From Nannochloropsis salina CCMP1776 (lineage: Eukaryota; Sar; Eustigmatophyceae; Eustigmatales; Monodopsidaceae), in the NCBI GenBank assembly GCA_004565275.1, contig SDOX01000007.1, positions 837,443-897,817 on the forward strand: DNA of 60,375 nucleotides. The letters run 5' to 3'. Made by a program: the position numbers and the translations under genes. Position 1 is the first letter of the stretch; the number at the start of each line of letters is the position of its first letter. The notes beneath the pieces were generated by a model, which was given only the letters and a program-made list of their open reading frames with translations, ran no database searches and was not told the origin of the DNA. This document shows positions 40,594-52,850 of the stretch, piece after piece.

Positions 40594-42259
40594 GGAGAGT
40601 GTGGCCCCGGTACGAGACGACCGGAGACAGGAAGCTCCCCCCTGTAATGGTTTGTTCCAAGACGGGTGCAGACCCAGATAAGGGGTCGACGTGCTGACGA
40701 ACGGCACAATGGCAGGTTGCTCATGTCCCCGGCTGGTACTATCCCATACAATCCTGGTGCAGACAGTTTTCCCTAAGTCTCACCTGACGTGCTGCGCGCA
40801 AGGATGCACGGTACATCGGAGTTTAGCTTCAGGTATTCTGGTGCCTGTCAAGCGGCTAAGTAGAATTGAAGCAAACCGTCCCTGTAAGCTTGAAAAGTGT
40901 TGTCAACCCCTCGGCACGCGTGAGCACGACTGTCAAACTGGCGACGTGTCTTTCGATGTGCCTGTTTCTAGTGCTTCCGGTTCAATGTGTATTAAAAAAA
41001 TTAGCTCCCTCTCCGATCTAGAATACAGCAGCCTGCAGGAGCTTCCTCCTTGCTTCTGCCCTGTGTGATGTCCTGCTCGTCTGAAAAAGAAAGGCGCACA
41101 CTAATTACCCTGCATGGCCCCCCGCATCACGCAAGCTGCATGAATCACTATAAACTATTGCACCCTATTCAGTGTTCAAACGTAGGAGTCGCCAGTGGCG
41201 CACTCCAAGGCCAAGAAAGTGGATCGAAGCTGAGACTTCTGCTCCTGATGTCAGAATGCGGGCATGCCAGACCAAATCCCTACGAACGCCGCCGGTCCAC
41301 GTCCAAAATACAAAACGTCCCTCCATACATCACAGCCCGGCCTCTGGCAGCATGCCTGGCCAGATTCCCGGAAAAGTGTGCTCTGTAGTGCCCCAAGTCG
41401 CCCGGAGCTGGCATCGGGGTGAGTCATCGTCTCTCCTCCGGGGAGGATTGCGGGGAAAGCGGAGCCACGCGCCTGCAACCAGATCAATTGAGGCGCCGCA
41501 CGCTCTTGACACACCATCATCACGCACCTCCGTTCTTCCTTGAAACTTATTTCTGCTATATTCGTTATGTAGGAATGATATTGATCTTACATTCTTCAAA
41601 GTACTCAATACAGACTTTTTATGGAAATGTGCTACATGGAGTATCCCATGTCGCCGCCGACGGGCATGTGTGTGCATGGTCTGGCGAGGCGTGAAGAAGA
41701 CTTCTTGGTGTTTTATGACGTAAAAATCATAAAGAGATGACATTGATGAAATATTTACCACCAATTCGTGAGAAATGGGCACTCGAGGCAGATGAATGGT
41801 ACTGCAGGCAGGGTTCTATAGAAAAATAACCCACCGAGAAAGCGCCCGCGTATATGGAACTCACAGGAAACTATAACCCAAAAAAAAGTGCCTGCATGTT
41901 TGAGAGTAGCAGAGCCAGTGGAAAACAAGGAGAATTACTATTCTGGAATAATTGCCTCTGAAGTGAATTCCATGCAAGGAGAAGCCTTTCCTCCTTTTCA
42001 TAAGCGTCTATGCGCGCCCGCCTGCCCTTTGAGTCTTTCTCCGCCGCGCAGGGCCCCATCCTCGCTTCTTTTATCTATATCAGTCTCTCTAGGCGGCTAG
42101 CTGCCATACCACAAGGGATCAAACTCCACAGCCTATTCTCTGAGCGTCCATGCATCCGCGTCCCTCTCTCACCCCCTTCCCTCTCCAACAGTCCGCTCTT
42201 CCCTGAATGTATACACCAAGGCCTTCGCCCTCGCCTTTTTCCACATAACCTCCCCCTCA
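40594..42259. other. Gene-poor intergenic region
   Basis: About 1.7 kb between AFG3 and MIC10, both on the minus strand. It contains the AFG3 promoter side. Several open frames of 90-150 codons overlap each other on both strands without protein character. No RNA or repeat is recognised. Confidence 0.4.
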
Positions 42260-43131
42260 CTACGCCCCTTCCTTTTCTTCGAAGTCCTGTGCGCATCTGA
42301 CCCACGACGCTCCCACTCCACAGCCCACCCCCATGGCGGCGACGAGACTCCGGCCGTGACCCGTGCCTGCGCAAAGACCACAGGTAAGGTTGAAAAATTG
42401 ACATAAGTGGGCTCAAGCGAAAGCGACAACAGGGAGGGGCAATCTGTTGCGACAGATATCTCACTTACGTGCTAGAACGAAGCCGGACAGAAGTCCGAGC
42501 ACTGCGCCACTTGCCACATTAACGACGGTTCTGAGTGGGAAAGACAGGAGGGACGCGAGTAGACAGGTAAGCTTGAGGGGAAATGGACGCCGAGAGGAAC
42601 GGTAGAAGGGCACTTCTCAATCAGCCAGGGAATGATTACGGGGGTACAACGCCCTGTACGCTCTCTAAGGCCACCTTCGATACGTCTTCCACCTCTGCAT
42701 TTGGTGGGCTCTATGCCATCCTCAAAAACACATCCTATCAAGACGCCGTCCTATCCCCACCGCTCTCCATGTCGAGTCGCGAATGACACTGGCATGGTGC
42801 CTCAACTTCCGCGTATGGTTACGAATGTAAGAGATCACATAGGGTGACCGGTTTATGTCTTGTCCCAATCTGCATTTTCCGTGATGTATTACCACAACTC
42901 TGGAGAGCGTCTTCCGGCAACGACGTAAAATTCTCCGACATATCTCCTCTACTTCCCTCATCTATTAAATCGAAGCCTATCCTGTCTACACGGGGAAGCT
43001 CATAATGCTCGAACATGACCTCCTCAAGACGATTCTTACCTCTCCAGGCACTTGTCCCACTTCTCAGAGATGTACAGCTCGCTGGGTACTTTGCCTGCCA
43101 TGACAGACGCCGGTACGGAGCTATCTTTCAT
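42260..43131 (-). CDS. MIC10: MICOS complex subunit MIC10
   Basis: Three short exons, 43131-43040, 42530-42469 and 42366-42260, join in phase to an 86-residue protein, the usual size for MIC10. After a 22-residue N-terminus comes SEKWDKCLERTVVNVASG, equivalent to the family's 'KWDRCL.D.VVK.G.G' block. A first membrane hairpin helix (AVLGLLSGFVLA) follows, then a basic turn (RTGHGR), then a second helix with the glycine ladder GVGCGVGASW, ending CAQDF. MIC10 forms oligomers that bend the inner mitochondrial membrane at crista junctions; the glycine-rich motifs in both helices drive this. Each exon is too short to stand out as an open frame, so the gene is easily missed. Confidence 0.85.
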
Positions 43132-44853
43132 TAATACCTAGGAAAGTGAGGAATTTGTGCAGAAGTTTGGACACGAGCAATGTGATGGTATCAGGCTGGG
43201 TCGAAGGAGTTGAGTACGGAGCAGGTAAGGAGCCGAAAAATCCTTCCAGAATTTTGAGCTAGGCACTCACTCAGCGGTTCTAAAAGTTGACTATCGATTC
43301 GGCATGAAAGTTGACTTGTAGCACATGCTTTCGTGTGACTAATGCAGTTGATAAGTCATGGCAGTTGTACCGTGCTTCGGAGAGTCATGAGTGCGGTCTT
43401 CTCAGCTCTGTGAGGGGCAGCAGACGCGTTGACTCGCTTCGCTTTGCTGATTTCTTTTCAGCGAGCAACACACAGCTGCCTTTTATAACGACAGTCATGA
43501 ATTATGCGGGTAGTGATCGATGAATTAGACTTGTTTACATCTACATGTAGGATATTTCATCATCATCAACCTCTTTAACTCTCGATATGTGCCATAGAAT
43601 CCAAATGCTTCATTATCCCCGCACTTCAGAAAGCAAAAAATATATACAATCAAATAAACACATTTCCTTCCTATCATGTTGTTTTGACACCGAAATGCAC
43701 AGCAAAAGTCACCTTTTTCCCATTGACCCGTGGATTGTGAGCGAACAACGGTTGGGACTAGAAAGTGAAGTAAGAAAGGGAGGCTGGTAGGCGAGGACGA
43801 AATGAGCGTAATGCGAGGAGGAGAAGCAGAGCAAGGACGAGGTGGCAAGGCTCCCTTATTATCCTTCTTCGCTTGTGCAACGTCCTCATTGTCCTTCTTA
43901 TTTTGCGCCTGACTCGTTCTGGACCGTCTCGCACTATTTCGCTCAGCCTGAAGGATTAATGGATGAGAAATGGAGCCACCGAAATCCCCCCCTATCTTAT
44001 AAGGGAGAAAGGGAGGGATCATCGATCAAGATGGATGATTCTCGAGCTTAACTGAGAACGGAGACGCACGCAAAGAGAGAAGTGAGGGGAGGAATGAAAA
44101 TAAAAATTAGGAAGAAAAGGAAGTGTAAGATCCTTACTCGCCGTCTCGCGCCAGATGACGTGCTCCTTTAGTCGTGTGCGACTTTCTTGGGGTTCTCGCA
44201 GGACGCTTTCATGCCGCCCACTTGCGTGCCAGGCGCACTCTGCAGGTCAACGGACTGGCTTCCCCGCCTTCCGTTATCGTTCCGGCCCCCTTTCCCCGCA
44301 GAGTATTGCACACTCCTCCACTTCGTAGTTTCCCCCCACCGCTCACTCGAAATATCCGGCAATGCAAGTACCGCTCCCAGTCAGAGGTTTTAAGCTGATT
44401 TTTCAATTAAATTGCTAACCCATTCATCTCTCAACTCACCCCTTCAGGAACGTTTGTGCAATGGCAAGGTCATCCTCTCCCTTCGCCTCCCTTTATTTTT
44501 CTAACTTTCCCTGTCGAGCAAGAAGACAATCCCAGTCGCCAGATATTCCGCTTATACCCTCCCTCCCCCCGTTTTTCCTCCTTTTGTTAAGGGAGAAGGA
44601 AAGAATGAGAAGCAATGCGAGGCATTTTGAAAGGCGTGAACAGTCCCTCGAACTGTATACCCCGAATGCTTCAAGCTAGGGCACCGTGGTTTGGGAGCAT
44701 CTCTTTGGCCCAATTTTCCCGAAAGAAAAATAATGCTGAGGAAAGAGTAGAGGGAATAAGGAGCTGAAACCCGCCCCCTTGTTCTTCTTGGCGTCACCGG
44801 AATACTTGTTAGAATAAAAGCCAGCGCTTCTCTCTGACCAGGAGGACGTGAAG
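43132..44853. other. Region with unresolved minus-strand exons
   Basis: A minus-strand frame of 165 codons with ATG at 44022 (stop 43525) contains a charged stretch QAQNKKDNEDVAQAKKDNK. Just upstream, at about 44460-44110, are fragments with good splice borders and protein-like reading, including DLAIAQTFLKG and RTRLKEHVIWRET. I could not join them into one model with consistent phases. One small multi-exon gene is likely here, but its structure is unknown. Confidence 0.3.
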
Positions 44854-45263
44854 ATGACAGAAGAGAAGCTGGCAGCAACGAAGGCCGTTGGTAGGATGTC
44901 CTTCGACCAATGCCAGCCTATTTTTGTACCTCACACCTTTCCTTTGCGTCTGCTGCTCAAGCAGGAAGAAAAAAGATCGAGGAATGCGCTGAAAGATTCA
45001 AGTCCTCTTTCAAGCTCTTTTTCTCTTTCCCTCCCTCCCTCATTTTTAAGCAGCTCATCGTGTACAAGGGCATGCCCGTGCTCAATCGGGGGGTGCGTCC
45101 CGCCTTGTATACCTTTCTCTCCTTCATGCCCCGTGGTTGTGTTGTATTCCCCCTTATATTCCGACTTCATTCTTCACCTTTGCTCTTCCTCACTCCTTCA
45201 CTCCCTCCCTTCCTCCCTCTTTCCCTCCCTAAGGTCACCGACCCCCAGAATTCTGCTTCTTGA
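44854..45263 (+). CDS. Hypothetical small protein, three exons
   Basis: Exons 44854-44890, 44965-45092 and 45234-45263 join in phase to a 64-residue product starting MTEEKLAATKAVGRKK and ending NRGVTDPQNSAS. The borders are GT/AG and phases agree. The middle has a Phe-rich hydrophobic stretch (KLFFSFPPSLIF) that may instead be an unspliced intron, because it is pyrimidine-rich and ends in AG. No family is recognised. The sequence around the ATG could also be an internal exon, because a CAG acceptor lies 12 bases upstream. Confidence 0.3.
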
Positions 45264-47049
45264 TGAAGGACGGACTCCGTCTTTAAGTTATCAGCGGCTG
45301 TGTGGGGGGATAGAGGGAGCGAGGAAGGAAGGGAGGGATGGGAAAAGATAAGGAAGGAGGAAAGGAAGGAGGAAAGGGAGGAGGGAGAAAAGGAGGAAGG
45401 GAGAGGGGGGTTGCTGGAGGTCAAGACGAAAGACTAACAGTCTGAAAACGAGAAAAGAAGGCAAGGATTGAACGAGGAAGGGGAGGAGGTGAGGGGGGAG
45501 GGCGAAAAGGAAGGAGGGAGGAAATATCATCACCGACAAAAAAGCTTTGGAGTATCTGAACCAAGACAAAAACACTACTGACCACCTTGAAAGATGGAGC
45601 ATTTAACACCAAGAGTATGACTACACAATTCCTTTTCGGGAAGATAAATCGCGCCTTAAGGCAGATGTCATATCGCGGACACCCTGAAAACGCGACGGAG
45701 ATAATGGTGCAGGGATACGCCGCAGGCGCGAATATCTCATTTTATCCTCTTATTCCCCCTCCCTCTCTCTCCCCCTCCTCCCCTCCTTCCCTCTCTTCCT
45801 CCCGCTAGCAAGATCTCCCTCTCTTCTTTCCTCCCTCCTTCCCTTCCTCCCTTCCTCCCTTCGTCATTCCTGGGCGCAGCCCTGTTCGGATCACCCATTC
45901 CCTGAGAGACAAGGAGGTGCCCCTCCAAACAGCCCTGCGGCTGGCCGATTGTATGCATCGCAAAAACTAAAATGGCGGGAGAGGGAGGAAGGGAGGGGAG
46001 GAGGGGGGGAGGGAGGAAGGGGGCGGCTAGGAAAGAAGGTGGGAGGGAGGGAGGGGAAAAGGGTGAGAGGAATGGGCCCCTTAGAGTGAAAGGACCCGAG
46101 GCTCCATAAGGCTTGCCCTCTTGCCAACTTTCACTCCCTGATTACCTTCCTCCTGCCCCCATCATCGTCTAACACCAGCTCTGCCTCCTCTTCCATAATC
46201 CTAACCTGTCAAGGTGATCCTGAGCAACGCCGGCTCGTATTGTCTTGACGAGGAGGAATACTATTACACCATGCGAGAGGCCCTGATGCACATTGTCGAT
46301 CATTAATTTAAGTATTACCTGACAAGCACAGACAGCGGGTGAAGAGAGGGAAGGTGGGAGAAGAGGAGGTAGGAAGCGAGGAGAGAAGGGAGGAGGGCAG
46401 GGCGAACGACTGTATATACGCACTAAGAAGAGAAGGGCGACGGCTGAGACGCAACACCTCCCTCCCCTCACTCGATTCTTTCGCACGTCAAGATCCGAGG
46501 ACAGGAGGCGTCTCAAGGGAAGAGGGGGAGGGATAGTGTCGATATCGATGGAAGAGAGGACATGGTCCATGCTCTGGATTGGAGAAGGAGTGAATGCGTC
46601 GAGGGCGCGTGGTATCAGCTTGACAGGTGAATTGAGGGAGGATCGTAGGTCGGTGAGATGTTGGGATGGGGCAAGAAACAAGGGAGCGCAATCGACGGGG
46701 TGTCGGGCTTCGAGCTTTCTTTGATAATTACATATCTGCCTGTCGTCTCTCTGAATGAGGAGGATGCCTCCCCTGGCTTTCCTCTTTTCCCTTTGGTCAA
46801 GATAGTATCGCGTTCGAGCAAGTGCCGCCAGAATCTAGCCAACACTCGGAAAGAAAATAGTTCTATCGTAAAGTATGGTCATTCTCGGGAACCTACGCTC
46901 AAGATGGAATACAGCACCATTAGAAAGAACTCGCAGCTGCTTAACGGTAGATTGACGCGTAAATACCTGGATATTTCTTCTGGAAGTGTGATTTGTCGGG
47001 AGGCCTCCACGACTAAATAAGTATTCTAGTATGTTGATAAGTTCAGAGG
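45264..47049. other. Region with scattered exon-like pieces
   Basis: Purine- and pyrimidine-rich tracts near 45300-45500 and 45960-46060 mark probable introns. Exon-like plus-strand pieces include one at 46214-46306 after a good acceptor, ending LMHIVDH then a stop, and one near 45880-45960. A 120-codon plus-strand frame starts with ATG 46658. I could not build a gene from them. Confidence 0.3.
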
Positions 47050-48240
47050 GTCGAGAGTACTCGAAGAATGCACGAGCGCGTACGCCGTGTTCTTGAAGGT
47101 CTGGTCGGAGCCTTATCTGAAAAACGATCGCTCAGGACAGGAGCGTCATCAGGTCCATGCGGAAATCAATATTTCAGCGGATATATATCTTCAGGGGGTC
47201 GCACCAATAGGATAAACCGACGTTTACGCGGTGTTTTTGAAGACCTGGTCACACGATTTCTCAGAACCACGATTTTTTAGAACATATCCTTCAAGTGCTT
47301 TCGCACCTCTGAGTATGTCCCTCCGTTGGAATACTGATTTGCGCCAATAAACATGTGGCTTTCCTGTGTGTAAGTACTGTGTCCCTTATTGATATTGAAA
47401 CTTATCTGTGTGCAAGTACTGCGTTCCCTATTGTTATTCAAACTTGACTTTCCGTTCGTGTCCCGATCTATCGCCCTTCCGAGAAGCTGACCGGTTGTCA
47501 GGAACACCGCGTACGCGTTCAAAATTATCCGCGTACGGGCCAAGGCATCCTTCATATGCTCACAAGCCTTTGGTTATGTCCACCCGCTGCAATACTGGTT
47601 TGCGAGCAAACTTGTAGCTTTCCTTTATGCAAATACTATCTGTCCTTATTGTTATTCAAACTTGACTTTCCGTTTGTGTCCTGATCTATCGCCCTTCCGA
47701 GAAGCTGACCGGATGTCAGGAACAACGCGTATGCGTTCAAAATTCACCGCGTACGGGCCGAGGCAAATACTCACGAGCCTTTGGTTATGTCCATCCGCTG
47801 CAATACTGGTTTGCGAGCAAACTTGTAGCTTTCATTTTTGCAAATACTATCTGTCCTTATTGTTATTCAAACTTGACTTTCCGTTTGTGTCCTGATCGAT
47901 CGTTCTTCAAAGAAGCCTCTGACCATGTGTTCAGGAACACAGCATACGCGCCAGAGGAATTCTTCGACTGCTTTCGTCAAGTCTCTTGAACCCCTGAATA
48001 TATCAACGTTCCGGAATACTGATTTGCTCGGATACAGAAGCTTTCTATAATATGCAACAATAGTTTTTCTTCATGAATACTCAAACTTGACTGTTCGTTG
48101 TTGTCGATTCTTGTCCCGAGCTGCAGGCCTCTGCCCAGATCTTTAGGAACACCGCGTACGCTTCAGTGATCTGCTCGATTGTATTACATCCCCTGAATAA
48201 GCCAACCCAGTAAATACTAGTTTCTCCCTTTTAAAGTACT
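47050..48240. repeat. Degenerate tandem repeat, unit about 215 bp, upstream of the first surface-protein gene
   Basis: A block containing TTGTTATTCAAACTTGAC recurs at 47431, 47649 and 47860, giving units of 218 and 211 bp. More diverged copies lie on either side, near 47050-47430 and 47860-48240. Each unit also carries GCGTACGGGCC-like and CAATACTGGTTTGCGAGC segments. The central copies are the most alike. The array stops about 80 bp before the start codon at 48320. Confidence 0.85.
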
Positions 48241-48319
48241 TCGTCCTTATTCACCGACCCGCAACCTATCTCAACTCTCGAGTCCCACTTTTCTAGAGGA
48301 AACTCACAGGTATCTACTC

Positions 48320-51300
48320 ATGTATCTACCGTTAAGCTACTGCTCCCTCTTCCTTATGGGAGTATCTTCCATCTTGAGCGCAGTTTCCCCACAATGCCCA
48401 CATTTAACGGTTAAAGCCAAAAATAGTCCATATCCCAAGCGCGGGATCTTGGCCGGGAAGGGAAATTTTAAGGTCTCCGTTACACTTCGCGCCAAGGATC
48501 CTATCGATGCTTTGAACATTCAGCTCCTGCTGCCGAAGGGGATGACCATGAAACGTGCAGTCACTCGTCCACGCTTGAGCCACCACATACAGCCCGAGAT
48601 TATTGAGAATTTAGATGGAACAACAGTTCTTTACTGGTTACAAATTAGTCTGGATAGGCCAAGAAAGCGTCGCTTTATGGCCAAGGTCCTGATAAGTCAG
48701 TGCGCTCCCGAGACTTTAGTCGTAAATGCGGTCGCTCATCTTGTGAATGCAACAAGTATCTCGTGTTTGACACCCCTATTCAGCCCAGCACTCGTGCGGG
48801 TGCGTTATCCAAATTTCAAGCGACCAGCAACTTGCGCTCCGACACCAGCCCCCTCAGTCAACCCTGCAGAGCCATTTACTGTATTCGCACCAGGACAGAG
48901 ATTCTCGCAAAATGACCAGCTAGCACCGTATGGGGATCGTCGACTTTCACCGCACTCACATCTCAATAACGATCAGGAACGCACCGCTAACTTCAATATT
49001 GGGCGTCGCCAGCTTGAAACCATCAGCACGCTAGAGGATTGTTCAGGATATTGCTCATTAAATTGGGCGCAAGGCGTGCCTTTCTTATTCAACTGGAATA
49101 ATCACACTCGTGAGTGCTATTGTTGTATGAGTTTGTGCACTCCTTTTGTGTTCGCTCCTGGTTTCGACATATACGAAGGAATACGTCCTGCAACGCAACC
49201 ACCTACACGAGCACCGTCAAGCCTTGCTGTGTTGCCCACTTCTAGTTCGACCGCTTCTCCTACTATTTCCACCATTCCAACCGTGTCTCCTACGACCCAT
49301 CCAACCCCTTATGCGTCTACGACACGTCCTAGTACACAACCCACTGGGGCTCCGACACTGAATCCTACAAATCTGGCGCCTACGACCCCGACCATGGCGC
49401 CCACGGTCGAACCAACGATGATTCCAACCATGGGACCTATAGTACAGCCGACAGAATCTCCGACAGTGGCGGTTACGCTGCAGCCGACGACATCTCCGAC
49501 CATAGCGCCTACGATGCAGCCGACTACATCTCCGACCACAGCGCCTACGATGCAGCCGACGGCGTCTCCAACGATGGCGCCTACGATGCAGCCCACAGTG
49601 TTTCCGACGGTGATGCCTACGATGCAGCCGACGGCGTCTCCAACGATGGCGCCTACGATGCAGCCCACAGTGTTTCCGACGGTGATGCCTACGATGCAGC
49701 CGACGGCGTCTCCAACGATGGCGCCTACGATGCAGCCCACAGTGTTTCCAACGATGGCGCCTACAATGCAGCCGACGGCGTCTCCAACGATGGCGCCTAC
49801 GATGCAGCCCACAGTGTTTCCAACGATGGCGCCTACAATGCAGCCGACGGCATCTCCAACGATGGCGCCTACGATGCAGCCGACGGCAGCTCCGACCATG
49901 GCTCCTACAGTGCAGCCGACAGCATCTCCGACCATAGCGCCTACGATGCAGCAGACGCCAGCTCCAGTCGAAAGTCTATCGCTGAGTCCGAGTGCAAAGC
50001 CAGTCACATCGGTTGTGAGTGGGGACTACGCGTATTTTGGGTAAGTATAAGCTAGGAAATATGTCAGGTAGTGCGCACTCGATTCTCTTTAAGCTGCTGA
50101 TAAGGTTATGTACACATTTCCTATTTGTAGGACTTTCACAGTACCAGGGCGTGTGGTAAAGGTGAACTTGTTCGACTTCAGTCGGGTGGGCGAAATACCT
50201 TTCAATTCGGATGAAAACACACTAACTTCATCGGTTGTCCTCGGGAACTACGCATATTTCGGGTAAGAGGAGTCTCAGAAAGCACTTACAAAGCCGGTGG
50301 CATTGCATGCTATTTGCGTTGCTAATAATCTTGGGAATACTTGATACACAGGACTTCCACTCGTCCAGGCAGAGTGATAAAAGTAAATTTGACCGACTTT
50401 ACTCGAGTGGGCAACCTGACTCTAAATGACGGTGAAGATAAATTAATAACCGCCGTTCTAAGCGGAGACTGTGCATACTTTGGGTAAGCAAAGCCTCAGA
50501 AATTTTGTCAACTGTAACAAAATTCTTATGCTAAGGTGATGATGAGCTTTGCTATGCCCTCTACATAGGACTCAAACTCAGCCAGGCATTGTCGTGAAGA
50601 TAAATCTTACCGACTTCACCAGAATGGGAAATCTCACTCTCGAGTCGGATGAAAATGAGCTACGCACGTCGGTTGTCAGTGGAAACTTTTTGTATTTCGG
50701 GTGAGTAAAGACTCTGAGGGAAAAGACGATGAAATAGACCAGCACTCTCTTTTTAGTTCCTGATAAGCTTGGCTATAACCCTCCTCCGCAGGACCGAGAA
50801 TTCAGGAATCATTGTAAAGGTCAACCTGACCGACTTTACTCGAGTGGGCAACCTGACTCTGAATGAGAACGAGAGACAGCTATGGACGTCTGTTGTAAGC
50901 GAGGACTATGCCTATTTCGGGTGAGCAGGGCCTGAAGAAAACGCACAGCGTCGTTGGACTTCATCGTCTTTGAGATGCTGATAAGCTTCTGTATATTTCC
51001 TCTGAGCACAGGATTTACCGTAATCCAGGCAAGGTGGTGAAGGTGAATCTCACGGACTTCACTCGCGTAAGTAGCCTGCCTCTTAATTCTGGTGAAAACT
51101 TCCTGCGCACGTCGGTTGTGAGTGGGGACCATGCATATTTTGGGTAAGCAAGGGCTCGGGAGCAATGCAGAGTGCTTCAGCACTTGATCAACTTGGGTTG
51201 CTGAGGAGCTTGGCCTCACTCAAAACACAGGACTAGCACTAGTCCAGGCATAGTCGTGAAGGTAGATCTTACCGACTTCACTCGCGTGGACAACTTGACT

Positions 51301-51474
51301 CTCATTTCGGGGCAAAACCTCTTGCAGACATCGTTTGTAAGCGATAATAATGCATATTTCGGGTAAGAAAACGCACAAAAGCAATCGAGAGTGTTATTGC
51401 TGACATGCTTTTATATACCTTCACCCAACAGGGCCAGTGTGAGTCCAGGGATAGTCATCAAAGTGCCCCTATAA
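48320..51474 (+). CDS. Secreted stalked beta-propeller protein, one exon per blade
   Basis: Eight exons, 48320-50040, 50131-50262, 50352-50483, 50569-50700, 50792-50920, 51012-51143, 51231-51362 and 51432-51474, all joined in phase 2, give 850 residues. A signal peptide (first about 23 residues) is followed by an N-terminal beta-type domain with CAPETL, then a Cys-rich domain (CSGYCSLNW, then CYCCMSLC), then a Pro-Thr stalk of MQPTASPTMAPT repeats (residues about 300-560). The C-terminus is built of about 44-residue units with consensus SVVSGDYAYFGTxTxPGxVVKVNLTDFTRVGNLTL. The first unit starts at the end of exon 1, six exons carry the rest, and a short last exon completes the seventh unit, fitting a seven-bladed propeller closed by its ends. 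It is probably a cell-surface adhesin or sensor. Paralogue: the gene at 54314. Confidence 0.85.
49500..49960 (+). repeat. Pro-Thr stalk minisatellite, 36/72-bp units
   Basis: Tandem 36-bp units encode MQPTASPTMAPT-type 12-residue repeats within exon 1. Alternating variants (SPTMAPT and FPTVMPT) make a higher-order 72-bp period. Near-identity of neighbouring units implies recent expansion or conversion. Confidence 0.9.
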
Positions 51475-52850
51475 TCCTGCAGTTCATAGCTCACTTTATC
51501 ATGGTAGTGAAAATTACTCTGTACGCGAGTATCGAGGGACAATATCCGAGAAATCCCATCAAGACAAAGTTATGGGCTTTTCACATACATAATTGTGACC
51601 TTCAAGTTTCTACGTCAAATTAAATGACTGTCTCGACAAAATAGTAACAAAAATTGACAGGCCTCTGATGCGCCTTATGAAGTGGGGGGAAAAAAAAGCC
51701 ATTTACCTAAGGATTGTGATTATGTGCCAGGAAACAGTGATTGACTCCTCAATAATTCATTGAAAATAATTGAAATCAAGGAAGGATTCAGCTTGCTTCC
51801 AAGCAGAATTTATGCCTGGAAGTCAGGTACTAGAAAAACGGTAAACAAAAAAAGCCGGAGTTTACCAAATAGATGAAACAACAATGTAAGCAGGTTGACA
51901 ATGAACATAAGCCGATCATCCCAGAACTTACATTTATTCCTTGCCCTAGCTATGAAAATTTCAAGCCATCACCAAAGAAAATTGTGAGGAGAAAAGCCAG
52001 GAAAATGTGTTAAGACGTTCTAAGATGTGCATGTCTTCCTTCCTCCCCAAAAAAATGCATATGCACCGATCTAATGTAGTGCTCCTCATCTAATGGGTCA
52101 CGTCTGAGTATTGTGTGAGTACGCGTGAGTGAATATGTGCTTGTATGGGAGCGTTCGAAGTTTTATGGGCGCTTGTGAGGGGTCCACCTCTCAGAAAATA
52201 CGCAAAAAGCAGCCCAAGTATATGTATCATGAGGCATATAGCAATCTTCAAGCCTCAACGAAACTTTCTTGGTCATGAGTAGGACTTTATCCTATACAAC
52301 AAAAATTTTTAAGTCAAAAATATAACTTCATCCTATGGTATGTATGCCGGTCGAGAAGCGAGAATATTCATTGGTGATGCGAATAAACAAACCAAAATGT
52401 TGCGGAGAACCCAATAGCCAATTAATTCTTCAGTACGACCACTATTCTCCCTGAGAATGTATACCAATGATTCATCCAAGAATCTCGTACTAAGATAACC
52501 AACAGACCAAAGATAATCGAAGACAACTAAAGACACTGGTCGACGCCAGTCCTGTTGTCGTAGAATGATATAACATACAAAATGATTAGGTGGACGCAAA
52601 CATGACATGATACAATGGCGATCAGCACGACGTGGTACGGACTGAGAGCCCATAAAGGATATAATCCTGTAACACTCTCTCAACCTCCTATCGCTGATAT
52701 CCTATTCACCCAACCTCCTATCGCTGATCTCCTGCTCCCTCAGGATTCTCATGTCATCCACATATTCGCGTCAATACGTCAAACATGATCATTCTGTTCA
52801 CCAAAAAGAGTTAAGAAGAGGAAATATTCATCGGGTCGCGTTCTCTCGCG
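51475..52850. other. AT-rich intergenic region
   Basis: This separates the two paralogous surface-protein genes. A minus-strand open frame at 52683-52333 lacks an ATG start and a recognisable domain. A short direct repeat, CAACCTCCTATCGCTGAT, occurs twice near 52681-52730. No RNA gene is seen. Confidence 0.5.

Noticed and set aside
49309-50007. A 232-codon minus-strand frame rich in Val, Gly and Cys opposite the first Pro-Thr stalk
   Set aside because: It is the antisense shadow of the stalk minisatellite; the plus-strand frame has signal peptide, domains and spliced continuation.
52333-52683. Possible retroelement or coding fragment on the minus strand between the surface-protein genes
   Set aside because: No ATG start and no recognisable retroelement domain; the similarity was only an impression.
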